DNA of 64,000 nt, taken from contig CAJFVJ010000001.1 of assembly GCA_904420445.1 (NCBI GenBank), positions 129,266-193,265 on the forward strand. The letters are read 5' to 3'. The notes under the pieces are model-generated. The model ran no database searches and had not been told where the DNA came from. It saw only the letters and a list, made by a program, of their open reading frames with translations. The stretch is from Candidatus Adamsella avium. Lineage in GTDB: Bacteria > Cyanobacteriota > Vampirovibrionia > Gastranaerophilales > CAJFVJ01. Below are positions 17,406 through 25,388 of this stretch, piece after piece. The position numbers were made by a program, and so were the translations under genes. How positions within the stretch are numbered: the first letter of the stretch is position 1; each line of letters starts with the position of its first letter.

Positions 17406-18308
17406 ATGAGCACTGTTGAAATCGAAATATCAATAAACCCGTTATGCGAGGAAATTATCTCTGACTTTTTAATCAACGAACTGAAAAGTGAGGGGGTTAT
17501 TCTCAAAGAAACTTATTATGAAGACGAAAAAATAATAAGCGAAACTCAAGGAATAATTAAAGCCTTCTTCGATAAACTTCCTGAAAACTTAGAAAAAAAG
17601 CTTCAAGAAAGAAAAAGCTTTTTGAAAGACGCAGGAATAGACGAAGCAAACCTCGGAAAGTGGTCTATAGAAAATATAATCAAAATTGAGGACGAAAACT
17701 GGGCTCACAACTGGAAAAAATACTGGGATGTCCAAAAAATAGGCGAAAAAACAATTATCTGCCCGAGCTGGCTAGAATGTACACCAAAAGATAATGAAAT
17801 AAAAATAGAACTCGACCCGGGCTCAGCTTTCGGCACCGGAACTCATCCGACAACAAGATTGTGCATAAAAGCCCTCGAAAAATATGTAAACAAAAACACA
17901 ACCGTAGCTGACGTTGGAACAGGTTCAGGAATTCTTGCCATTGCCTCAAAAATGTACGGGGCATCAACAGTCGTCGGAGTAGACAACGATGCGTCGGTAA
18001 TCCAAGTAGCAAAAGACAACGCAGAGCACAACGGCATATCAGATATCACCTTCTATGAAGGCTCAGCGTCCGATATAGACCAAAAATTTGATATAGTAGC
18101 TGCAAATATTCTTGCAAATGTCATTGTATCAATTATGGATGACCTGACAAAACTCTGCCTGAATTCATCAAAGCTTATACTCAGCGGGATAATGACAGAC
18201 CAGAATGAGAGGGTCATCAACTCTCTCAAACAACACAACTTTGAAGTGTCTGAAATCCTGAGCGAAGAAAACTGGAGCGCAATCATCGCACAACCCTCTC
18301 AAAAATAG
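17406..18308 (+). CDS. prmA: Ribosomal protein L11 methyltransferase
   Basis: The 300-residue enzyme methylates L11 using S-adenosylmethionine. Its N-terminal substrate domain (1-110) precedes a Rossmann domain with ADVGTGSGILAIAS (motif I), VVGVDNDASVIQVAKDNA and DIVAANILANVIV (motif IV, the NxL catalytic loop). The segment KKYWDVQKIGEKTIICPSWLE is the PrmA linker, and LDPGSAFGTGTHPTT the family signature. The stop is TAG whose G is the first base of the palindromic element inserted at 18308; without the insertion the same frame would end in TAA. Confidence 0.94.
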   Translation: MSTVEIEISINPLCEEIISDFLINELKSEGVILKETYYEDEKIISETQGIIKAFFDKLPENLEKKLQERKSFLKDAGIDEANLGKWSIENIIKIEDENWAHNWKKYWDVQKIGEKTIICPSWLECTPKDNEIKIELDPGSAFGTGTHPTTRLCIKALEKYVNKNTTVADVGTGSGILAIASKMYGASTVVGVDNDASVIQVAKDNAEHNGISDITFYEGSASDIDQKFDIVAANILANVIVSIMDDLTKLCLNSSKLILSGIMTDQNERVINSLKQHNFEVSEILSEENWSAIIAQPSQK

Positions 18309-18457
18309 GAACTTATATAGCAAATTCCACAGATACTATTAAAAGTCTGTCATTCTGAGGGTTTTAACCCGAAGAATCCTTTTTGTTCAGATACTTTCGC
18401 TAACGCTCAGTATGACATTATTTTGGAAATTTTGGGCGTAATTTGCTATATAAATCC
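18308..18457 (+). mobile_element. MITE-like palindromic element, copy 2
   Basis: This 150-bp copy runs in the same orientation as copy 1. Left end GGAACTTATATAGCAAATTCC, right end GTAATTTGCTATATAAATCC. Exact 9-bp direct repeats TCAAAAATA flank it (18299-18307 and 18458-18466), a clear target-site duplication. Joining the flanks restores prmA ending in AAA TAA, so the insertion event can be reconstructed base by base. It sits between prmA and tRNA-Ser. Confidence 0.88.
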
Positions 18458-18513
18458 TCAAAAATAATACTTGAGTTTGGAGTTTTCTTTGTGATAGACT
18501 AGAATAAACAAAT

Positions 18514-18602
18514 GGAGAAATGGCCGAGTGGCTGAAGGCGGCACCCTGCTAAGGTGTTATGTGGAGTAATCTGCATCGAGGGTTCGAATCCCTCTTTCTC
18601 CG
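18514..18602 (+). tRNA. tRNA-Ser (anticodon GCT)
   Basis: An 89-base class II tRNA. Acceptor arms GGAGAAA and TTTCTCC pair, discriminator G; anticodon loop CTGCTAA between CACC and GGTG gives GCT; a long variable arm and the T-loop GGTTCGAATCC follow. CCA is not encoded. A short T-run comes right after. Confidence 0.95.
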
Positions 18603-18636
18603 TTTTTTGAAAGAAAAAATTATTAAATTGTAATAT

Positions 18637-19818
18637 ATGCCAGGGAATATAAGTTTAATATATACATTTTTTGTTGCGTTATTGATATTGATAACACAGA
18701 TTAATGTGGCAAATTCAGCTAATTATAAATCGGTTAATCAAAAAGAAAAAATTGAAGTAATCCAGAAAAATATTGAAACAATACAAGATGAAATTTCAAA
18801 AACACCTAATAAAAAGACCATTCCAATTAAAATTAAAGATTCAACCGTAAAAAAATATCTCGCCAATTCAACAGATTATGAAAGCTTTGTAGCAAACTTA
18901 AAGAAATCTATAACTTATTTAAGCAATAAAAAACATCCTAAAAAGTCTGACATCGAAACGATATCAGGATTTTACATGTTAATTGGAGAAAATGCTGCCC
19001 AAAATGATAAACCTCAAGAAGCTTTAAATAATTATACAGCAGCATATAATAACTTAAAAAAACATAACATGGATAAAGATTCTGAACTTGCTTTTTATTC
19101 TCTGACAAAAATTCTATATCTGCCCCAAACAGCAAGTAATAAAAAATATCAAGATGAAATAATTAAAACAATTGAAACTACACAGCTCGGTGTAATGCCC
19201 AAATATCCTTCTATATATGACTATTTAAGTAACTACTATAAAGATAAAAATGACCTGAAAAAAAGTAAATATTATGCAAATAAATTTAACTCAAAACAAT
19301 CTTGCCTTATTGTTGCATACGACAAACAATTTATAATCAAAAATTCATATGAATGCGATTTGGTAATAAAAGCACTGCAATCGACAACCTATGAAGAAAA
19401 ACATTTATACTCGAAACAAGCTATTAACTATTTTCATAAAAAAAAGAATCCAAATAAAAAAGAAAAACAACTGTTTGGTCTTTTATTAATGTCTTATGCC
19501 GATTACGCCGCAAATACCGGACATTTCAACAGAGCAATATTTACATATCGAACTGCTTATGAATATATGAAAAAAAATAATCTTCAAAAAGATTTTAAAC
19601 CCGCAGCAATTAGTTTGTACAAAGCGTATGTTTTGTCTTCAACAGTGTTTAATAATACCGGAGAAATACCTGAATCTCTCTTACTGGAATTGGAAAAAGT
19701 ACAAGAACTACTTCCCGAGGAAGACCGGCATTTAATTTACATTGAATTAAGCAAATACTATGAAAATAAAGGTAACACCCAAAAAGCAGAATATTATCAG
19801 AAATTATTAAAACATTAA
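18637..19818 (+). CDS. Exported TPR-like protein of unknown function
   Basis: The 393-residue product begins with a hydrophobic signal or anchor segment (LIYTFFVALLILITQINVANSA). The rest is helical, Lys/Asn/Tyr-rich, with TPR-like pairs such as GENAAQNDKPQEALNNYTAAY, ANTGHFNRAIFTYRTAYEYM and YYENKGNTQKAEYYQKLL. There is no enzyme motif. No good Shine-Dalgarno precedes ATG 18637, so the start is uncertain. Its base use is visibly more AT-rich than accDA-prmA next door, and it lies just downstream of a tRNA gene, a common site for acquired DNA; transfer is only a suggestion. Confidence 0.65.
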   Translation: MPGNISLIYTFFVALLILITQINVANSANYKSVNQKEKIEVIQKNIETIQDEISKTPNKKTIPIKIKDSTVKKYLANSTDYESFVANLKKSITYLSNKKHPKKSDIETISGFYMLIGENAAQNDKPQEALNNYTAAYNNLKKHNMDKDSELAFYSLTKILYLPQTASNKKYQDEIIKTIETTQLGVMPKYPSIYDYLSNYYKDKNDLKKSKYYANKFNSKQSCLIVAYDKQFIIKNSYECDLVIKALQSTTYEEKHLYSKQAINYFHKKKNPNKKEKQLFGLLLMSYADYAANTGHFNRAIFTYRTAYEYMKKNNLQKDFKPAAISLYKAYVLSSTVFNNTGEIPESLLLELEKVQELLPEEDRHLIYIELSKYYENKGNTQKAEYYQKLLKH

Positions 19819-19842
19819 TTCAAATCAAAGAATAAAATTACA

Positions 19843-20463
19843 ATGGACATCTACGACGCTATATACAACAAGCGTATTACAAGGGATTTTCAGGATAAAA
19901 TCGTTCCGGATGAAATTCTCGAAAGAATCATAAACGCAGGTCTTCAAGCGCCCACACATGACCATCTGAGAAACTGGGAGTTTGTCATATTGAAAGACAA
20001 ACAGGATAAAGAACAGGCTCTTCAATTTATCAAACAAGGCGTAAAACCTCAGCTTGAGATACTCAAACAAACTCTTGTCAACGGCACCCCGCAACAAAAG
20101 ATGTATGCTGATGCAATGCCAAAACAATATTCGATGTTATACAACGCTTCGCATATTATTCTTCCGTTCTTCAAATCAAATTCAGGAGTTCTTCACCCCT
20201 CATCTGTCAGCTCGCTGAATCCGATTTCTTCTATCTGGTGTGTGATTGAAAACATTTTTCTTGCAGCAACAGCAGAAGGGCTTGCATGTTCAATGAGAAT
20301 ACCGGTGGGAGATGAAGGATTATCGGTCGCACAAACAGTCGGGGCGCCTGATGACTATCTTTTGCCATGTTATATAGGGCTTGGTTATCCCGCCGAGGAC
20401 AAAGTTGTTGTAGAACAGGTTGAATACAGCGCAAAACAAAAAATGCACTTTGGCAGGTGGTAA
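19843..20463 (+). CDS. Nitroreductase-family FMN oxidoreductase
   Basis: The 206-residue product fits the nitroreductase fold. It starts YDAIYNKRITRDFQDKIVPDEILERII, the FMN-binding R-x-R type N-terminus, then AGLQAPTHDHLRNWEFVIL, and later AAATAEGLACSMRIP with CYIGLGYPAE near the end. Such enzymes reduce nitro compounds, quinones or enals with NAD(P)H; the native substrate is unknown. A second, different nitroreductase is at 60234. The stop is one base before the end of the convergent gene at 20465. Confidence 0.8.
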   Translation: MDIYDAIYNKRITRDFQDKIVPDEILERIINAGLQAPTHDHLRNWEFVILKDKQDKEQALQFIKQGVKPQLEILKQTLVNGTPQQKMYADAMPKQYSMLYNASHIILPFFKSNSGVLHPSSVSSLNPISSIWCVIENIFLAATAEGLACSMRIPVGDEGLSVAQTVGAPDDYLLPCYIGLGYPAEDKVVVEQVEYSAKQKMHFGRW

Positions 20464-20464
20464 A

Positions 20465-21691
20465 TCAAAACCTGTTATCGGGAACAAAAAACTCAAACAA
20501 ATCATCATTAATCTCAACATCCGGGTCAATGCCGCATTCTGAAAGAACTTTTTCGATATAAAATTTCATCTGTGGCCTGGTAACAACACAAGAAAAAATC
20601 ATCTCTGGCTCAAGCTCTTTTAATTTATCCGGAAGAAAAATTTCTAACCCTCCCAAGAATTTACCCTGTTTTTTCGGGTCTGCATCAACTATACCGGCAA
20701 CATCCTTAACCTCGATAAAACCGCTGTTCAAAGCATCTTCCAAAAACTTGCTTGCACCGTATAATACTGTCTTTTTATTTTTAATTTTTTTATTCACAAA
20801 ATCTGCAGCAGACCTCGTTTTTTCAATAACCTTCTCATAAGCTTCATCAAGACGCCTGTGCAATATCTCATCCAATTTTTGCACGTATTCTTCCCCTGCA
20901 AAAACTTTTACACATCTCTTGATTTTTCCGAATATACGAATAAACTCATCATACCTTGTTGCACTGAATATATCCTGCTCCCATTGGATATCAAGTGCCT
21001 CAAAAATCTTCTCCAAAGACAAATCGCCAAAATCTATCGCAGCACAATTCGGAGCAATATCATCATAAGACAAAACCATCCTGTCAGAAAAAACAGAATA
21101 AACTCTGTTCGGTCCGAAATATTGCTCATGCCCGCTTACAATACCATCAGGATGGAGATAAGAAGACATCTCACCCTTTGCAATCCTGTTCAAAAACACA
21201 TCATGCAAAACAATCACCGAATCACCGGTAACATAAGGAAGCACACATAATAAATCAAGAGCAGCCCATGGATGCGAATGATTTGCATCAATAAAAACAA
21301 AATCAAATTTCTTCTCACAGCTCTGCACATAATCAGCAAGCAGAATGTTTATGCGCAAATCCCAGAACTTTGCAAGCTGGCTGTCCGTTTCAAAAAACGC
21401 AGCCCCTGTTTCTTTCTCCCTGTCATAATAAACCCTGTCCGCACAATCAATTGATGTAAGCCTTGCTACATCACTGTACTTATGAGCCTCCTCGAGCATA
21501 TAATACGCAGCCCAGCCGGCAGCTGTCCCGACTTCAAGCATATTTACAGGTTTATAGTCGCTTATCAATCCTCTTATAAAAGCAGCCGAAGGATAATCGG
21601 CATCATACCCGCCCATCCACGCAGGACGCTTTTTGAACAGCTCTTTTGTGTCCGCTATTTTCAGACTCCAATACTCTTTACCTGTTTTCAT
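20465..21691 (-). CDS. SAM-dependent methyltransferase fused to a Rossmann-like C-terminal domain
   Basis: The 408-residue protein has an N-terminal class I methyltransferase domain: NMLEVGTAAGWAAYYML (motif I), LTSIDCADRVYYD, and DFVFIDANHSHPWAALDL, the pattern of macrocin-O-methyltransferase/cephalosporin-hydroxylase-like enzymes acting on sugars. Residues ~309-408 form a second domain: VLYGASKFLEDAL, AGIVDADPKKQGKFLGGLEI, LEPEMIFSCVVTRPQMKFY and NDDLFEF. The GT8 protein at 58566 ends in the same domain. ATG 21691 follows AAAGGAACAGTTTT. Neighbours suggest a role in surface glycan decoration, an inference. Confidence 0.75.
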   Translation of the reverse strand: MKTGKEYWSLKIADTKELFKKRPAWMGGYDADYPSAAFIRGLISDYKPVNMLEVGTAAGWAAYYMLEEAHKYSDVARLTSIDCADRVYYDREKETGAAFFETDSQLAKFWDLRINILLADYVQSCEKKFDFVFIDANHSHPWAALDLLCVLPYVTGDSVIVLHDVFLNRIAKGEMSSYLHPDGIVSGHEQYFGPNRVYSVFSDRMVLSYDDIAPNCAAIDFGDLSLEKIFEALDIQWEQDIFSATRYDEFIRIFGKIKRCVKVFAGEEYVQKLDEILHRRLDEAYEKVIEKTRSAADFVNKKIKNKKTVLYGASKFLEDALNSGFIEVKDVAGIVDADPKKQGKFLGGLEIFLPDKLKELEPEMIFSCVVTRPQMKFYIEKVLSECGIDPDVEINDDLFEFFVPDNRF

Positions 21692-21800
21692 AAAACTGTT
21701 CCTTTACCCTCAGAACAAACCTCATCTATATCTATAACTTTATTTAAATAAACGACCAAAGTCAAACCCAAATGCACAATCTATGGGTCAATCCATCTGT

Positions 21801-21864
21801 TTACGGCTTCTTCTCTTCAGCAGCAGGCTCTGCAAGATTGTAAATCTTTCCGGCAACAAAAGTT
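21801..21864 (-). pseudogene. Possible 3' gene remnant abutting MITE copy 3
   Basis: On the minus strand a frame from the element boundary reads TFVAGKIYNLAEPAAEEKKP then TAA at 21803-21801. The composition looks like a true protein C-terminus and not random translation. The frame does not continue sensibly through the element. It may be the tail of a gene lost by rearrangement or by the insertion. The rest of 21692-21800 is AT-rich and shows no gene. Confidence 0.3.
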
Positions 21865-22013
21865 GGAACTTATATAGCAAATTCCGCACAAAATTTCCAG
21901 AACAACGTCATACTGAGCGTTAGCGAAGTATCTGAACAAAAAGGATTCTTCTTGCTAAAGCCCTCAGAATGACGGATATTTAATAGTATCTGCGAAATTT
22001 GCTATATAAATCC
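21865..22013 (-). mobile_element. MITE-like palindromic element, copy 3 (inverted)
   Basis: This 149-bp copy is reversed relative to copies 1 and 2. Its ends are GGAACTTATATAGCAAATTCC and GAAATTTGCTATATAAATCC. Flanks ACAAAAGTT (21856-21864) and CCAAAAGTT (22014-22022) match at 8 of 9 bases, consistent with an older target-site duplication. It ends 71 bp before the acyltransferase start, so it may alter that gene's promoter region. Confidence 0.82.
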
Positions 22014-22084
22014 CCAAAAGTTTGTGTGGTCTGACATATTTGTTTATGATAAATTTTATACATACAAAAAGAGGAGGCTCCCCC

Positions 22085-23194
22085 ATGAATGATACAAATA
22101 TCAAAAAAAAGCCTATGCTCAACTACATTAACGTATTCAGGGGGATTGCAATCATCCTTATCCTGATGGCTCACACAATGCAGTTTGGGGAAGCAGGTTC
22201 AATCGAAAAATACATCTCTTTTGAAATTTTTGCAGGCGGCACAGCTTTGTTTGTCTTCATTGCCGGTTATCTGTTCCAGTATCTATCATACAAGTTCGAA
22301 TACAAAAATTATTTGAAAAAGAAATGGCAAAATGTCATAATCCCTTACTTCATAACATCAATTCCGGGGATTATTGCCTGTCTTGCAATCCCTAATATAT
22401 ACAAAAACCCTTTTGATGGAATGAACATATTTGCTCAAATCGGTATCTTCATTACCACGGGACGTGTCCATAACCTCCCGACATGGTTTATGCCGATGAT
22501 TACCATCTTCTTCCTATTGAGTGCGCTGCTTTTATACCTCGAGAGAAAAAATATCCTCTACAAACTTCTTCCCCTCCTGCTTCTTGTTACAATCTTCGTT
22601 CCAAGAGGAGATATAGAACCGGACTGGGTAATGAACCTTGATTATACGGGGAGGTATATAGCTTATCTCAAATACGTCCTTATGGGATTTGTTCACTTCG
22701 CTTCATGCTATGTTCTCGGAATGTATTTTTCAAAATACGGCGAGATGATTGATAAATTCTATGACAAAAGATATCTCCTGATATTCCTGATGGTGCTGGT
22801 TTCAGCTTTCGATGTTTTCCTCGGAATAAAATACAATGTCATGAACGGTACAGCTTCAAAACTTCTGCTCACTGTCATCGCTCTTGCTTATCTCAAACAT
22901 TATGATGAAAAAATCAAATCCATGACAAAATTCAACAAATTTATGGATATAACTGCCAAATACAGCTTCGGGCTGTTCTTTGTTCACTGGTATTATGTAT
23001 TTCTCTTCAACTATGTATTCAAACTAGCTCCCTCAATACCTGTTGACAGCTTGCTAAACGGTGTTCTTGTATTCTTTATCTCAGCATCAAGACTTGTGAC
23101 AGTTTTTGTTTTGAGCTTTCTGACATTGTATTTAATGAAAAAAGGACTTGAAAAACTCGGTGTCAAAAATACCCGTACTTTCACAGGGGTCTGA
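22085..23194 (+). CDS. Acyltransferase family 3 membrane protein (OafA/WecH-like)
   Basis: The 369-residue integral membrane protein starts MNDTNIKKKPMLNYINVFRGIAIILILMAHTMQ, the R-G-(I/L)-A-I...H motif of acyltransferase-3 enzymes, which O-acylate sugars of surface polymers. About ten hydrophobic segments follow, ending KYSFGLFFVHWYYVF and FVLSFLTLYLM, also typical. ATG 22085 is set by GAGGAGG (22071-22077), seven bases upstream; the frame itself could extend back into the target-site duplication of the palindromic element. It lies among sugar-modifying genes. Confidence 0.85.
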   Translation: MNDTNIKKKPMLNYINVFRGIAIILILMAHTMQFGEAGSIEKYISFEIFAGGTALFVFIAGYLFQYLSYKFEYKNYLKKKWQNVIIPYFITSIPGIIACLAIPNIYKNPFDGMNIFAQIGIFITTGRVHNLPTWFMPMITIFFLLSALLLYLERKNILYKLLPLLLLVTIFVPRGDIEPDWVMNLDYTGRYIAYLKYVLMGFVHFASCYVLGMYFSKYGEMIDKFYDKRYLLIFLMVLVSAFDVFLGIKYNVMNGTASKLLLTVIALAYLKHYDEKIKSMTKFNKFMDITAKYSFGLFFVHWYYVFLFNYVFKLAPSIPVDSLLNGVLVFFISASRLVTVFVLSFLTLYLMKKGLEKLGVKNTRTFTGV

Positions 23195-23219
23195 AAAACA
23201 AAAATGGTTTCAAAAATCC

Positions 23220-24104
23220 CTAAATAAACTCAAAAAACTTCCTCCCCTCAACAAGCAGGCTATCTTGACAGCTTTTTATCTCTGAACCTGAAATGCCATA
23301 ATCCCCGCAAATTTTATCAGGCATAAACTCTGAAAGCAAACTCCCCTCAATATTTTCAACATCAATCAGATTAATATACCGCCTGCTTCCTGAAAAAACA
23401 GAGTTATAATCATCAAATTTAAAATCTACATTAAAATCAAACCCGTGATTTGACAACTTCATTCTCATATTCGGAATACCCAAACTATCAGCAGCCACCA
23501 AACCATGCAAACTCGAAGAAACGATTGTATCACACTCCGCAATCTTATTCAGTGTCTCAATAGGCGGCTCTCTCAAATCTATCAAAACTGACTTTGGAAT
23601 CGACCTCAACAAAAACTCTATCTTCGGATTATCATAATCAAACTTGTGTGGGACAAATCCGACTGCATAACGTTTTATCGTTTTTTTATCCTGCAAATAA
23701 GAACATAAAAGCCCCAAATCACCATATACAACACCGGAATATCTTTTCTTGTTCACGCTCTCCAATACCTCATGAGACAATCTCCCCCTCAAAATCAACG
23801 GATTAACCTCTCTGTATGTTTGAATACCAAAATTGAATTTGCTGATATCACAGCAAAACCCTGTTCCCATTGTAACAACAGGCTTGTAATTATACTTCAA
23901 AAAATACAAATACTTACTGTTCTTTATAATATGCCTAAGCGTAAACATCTGCATAAGAGAGCCTATCCCTACAACATCACAGTTTGTAGGGAATCCTCTT
24001 TTTACGCAGACTCCAAAAATCCTTTCAAACAATACGGGATTTATTGAATCACCAAAATTTATCCCCTTCGTTCCGACATAATACAGAGTTATATTATTTT
24101 TCAT
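23220..24104 (-). CDS. Polysaccharide pyruvyl transferase-like protein
   Basis: The 294-residue product has the pattern of the CsaB/WcaK pyruvyl transferase family: an N-terminal LYYVGTKGINFGDSINP (N-F-G-D), a middle VGFVPHKFD, and the hallmark CDTIVSSSLHGLVAADSLGIPN. The family adds ketal pyruvate from PEP to sugars of exopolysaccharides and cell-wall polymers; some members do other glycan chemistry. No signal peptide, so it acts in the cytoplasm on lipid-linked precursors. ATG 24104 follows AAAGGTTTGTT. It is divergent from the XRE regulator. Confidence 0.8.
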   Translation of the reverse strand: MKNNITLYYVGTKGINFGDSINPVLFERIFGVCVKRGFPTNCDVVGIGSLMQMFTLRHIIKNSKYLYFLKYNYKPVVTMGTGFCCDISKFNFGIQTYREVNPLILRGRLSHEVLESVNKKRYSGVVYGDLGLLCSYLQDKKTIKRYAVGFVPHKFDYDNPKIEFLLRSIPKSVLIDLREPPIETLNKIAECDTIVSSSLHGLVAADSLGIPNMRMKLSNHGFDFNVDFKFDDYNSVFSGSRRYINLIDVENIEGSLLSEFMPDKICGDYGISGSEIKSCQDSLLVEGRKFFEFI

Positions 24105-24152
24105 AACAAACCTTTTTATTAGATGTAACACTTATAAAGTGCTGGTGTAATT

Positions 24153-24188
24153 ATATGTATAACTATAATTAGTATACGTAATACATAT
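24153..24188. promoter_or_regulatory. Inverted repeat in the divergent promoter region of the XRE gene
   Basis: ATATGTAT (24153-24160) and ATACATAT (24181-24188) form a perfect 8-bp inverted repeat with GTATAC between them. TATAAT occurs on the plus strand (24186-24191) and on the minus strand (24155-24150). This is a plausible operator for the adjacent HTH protein, not proven; the region is AT-rich, so chance is possible. Confidence 0.3.
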
Positions 24189-24269
24189 AATATGTCAATT
24201 CAATACAACATTTAATGACATTCTTAATAATACTATTCTTCGATAACATAATCAATATCGGAGGATAAA

Positions 24270-24590
24270 ATGGCATCAGGCAACAAATTATTCGGAAAAC
24301 GCATAAAAGAACTCAGAGAGAAAAACCGCTACACTCAAGAACAACTCTCTGAAATAATTGACCTTGACTACCAGACAATCAGCCGTATAGAAACAGGATA
24401 CTATTTCACAAGTTACGAAAATCTCGAAAAACTTGCAAAAGCATTCCATGTCGAAATCAAAGACTTATTCGACACAAAACATCTGGAAGAAACTGTTAAT
24501 TTAGAAAAAGAAATCACAAAAATGCTCGAACAATCCTCAGAAGAAGAAAAGAAACTTATCTACAAAATTGTATCCGCCGTTATCAAATGA
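24270..24590 (+). CDS. XRE-family HTH transcriptional regulator
   Basis: The 106-residue protein has a Cro/C1-type helix-turn-helix at residues ~8-62: GKRIKELREKNRYTQEQLSEI with IDLDYQTISRIETGYYFTS and LEKLAKAFHVEIKDLF. The C-terminal 40 residues are a charged helix suited to dimerisation. ATG 24270 follows ATCGGAGGATAAA. It may regulate itself and the divergent pyruvyl transferase-like gene through the inverted repeat between them, an inference. Confidence 0.85.
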   Translation: MASGNKLFGKRIKELREKNRYTQEQLSEIIDLDYQTISRIETGYYFTSYENLEKLAKAFHVEIKDLFDTKHLEETVNLEKEITKMLEQSSEEEKKLIYKIVSAVIK

Positions 24591-24593
24591 CAA

Positions 24594-25283
24594 CTAGCTA
24601 ACAGACATCTCCCTCCGCCATGCCTGCCAGAAATAAACAGCAAGGACAACATATGTCCCCCACATAATAACAGTCGCCAAACAATTTGAACCGTTTATAT
24701 AAGCCTCAACCCACATAACAACAGATAAAATATTCACCGCAAACCACACAAACCACTGCTCAATACAGCGTTTTATCGTCAACAAAAGCCCGAGAACGGA
24801 AAACACTGTCGTAAAAGAATCAACATAAGGCGTTGCATCACCAAGCTTTCTCAAAACCAGTGCGCACAAAAAAGCAACAACACCAGCCAGCCCGAAAAAA
24901 ATAACTCTCTCTCTAGCTGAAAGAGAAGTCTTGATTATCTCCCTGGTATCTTTCTTCAAATGCTTGCGCCATTTGAATATTCCGACTATCTGCATCGGAA
25001 AATAATAGAACATATACAACGCAAAATTCCCGAAAAATGCATTCACAAAAGCAAGATAAGCATAACACATCGTTCCGCACAGACCGAACAAATAACACGA
25101 AATCTTCCCCTTCCCTGCAAGAATAGTATAACTTATCCCGCAGACAGCAGACACCAGAGCTATCTTGCTATCACCCGTATAAAAAGAAATCCCGACTATC
25201 AGCAAAATTTCGAGAGGAAACAACACTCTTTCATATTTCCCCCACCCGCTTAACTCTGCTTTTACAAAATTTAATACGCTCAT
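24594..25283 (-). CDS. PnuC-like nicotinamide riboside/vitamin transporter
   Basis: The 229-residue membrane protein has about seven hydrophobic segments and the PnuC features: a W-x-x-W-type segment around QIVGIFKWRKHL, aromatic residues in FALYMFYYFPMQ, and WFVWFAVNILSVVMWVEAYI near the C-terminus. PnuC proteins are facilitators for nicotinamide riboside or thiamine, trapped by a cytoplasmic kinase. Start ATG 25283 (GTG 25286 is also possible); the Shine-Dalgarno is weak. No kinase or riboswitch is next to it, so the substrate is open. Confidence 0.75.
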   Translation of the reverse strand: MSVLNFVKAELSGWGKYERVLFPLEILLIVGISFYTGDSKIALVSAVCGISYTILAGKGKISCYLFGLCGTMCYAYLAFVNAFFGNFALYMFYYFPMQIVGIFKWRKHLKKDTREIIKTSLSARERVIFFGLAGVVAFLCALVLRKLGDATPYVDSFTTVFSVLGLLLTIKRCIEQWFVWFAVNILSVVMWVEAYINGSNCLATVIMWGTYVVLAVYFWQAWRREMSVS

Positions 25284-25388
25284 CACTTCTATTATAAACT
25301 AAAAAGCCGTTTTGTTTGAATTCCAAAACACTCCCTCATGTTTTACTTTTCCCCTTGTGTGTTGTCTACTATTCTCAGGTACAATCAC

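Noticed and set aside
546..22013. Palindromic repeats as a CRISPR array or as rho-independent terminators
   Set aside because: Copies are single, dispersed and flanked by 9-bp duplications, without spacers; no cas gene is present.
22022..22084. Longer acyltransferase start at 22022
   Set aside because: It begins in the target duplication of the inserted element; GAGGAGG places the start at 22085.
21980..22174. 64-residue minus-strand frame over MITE copy 3 and the acyltransferase start
   Set aside because: It lies mostly opposite the acyltransferase leader and coding start and ends inside the element; no ribosome site.
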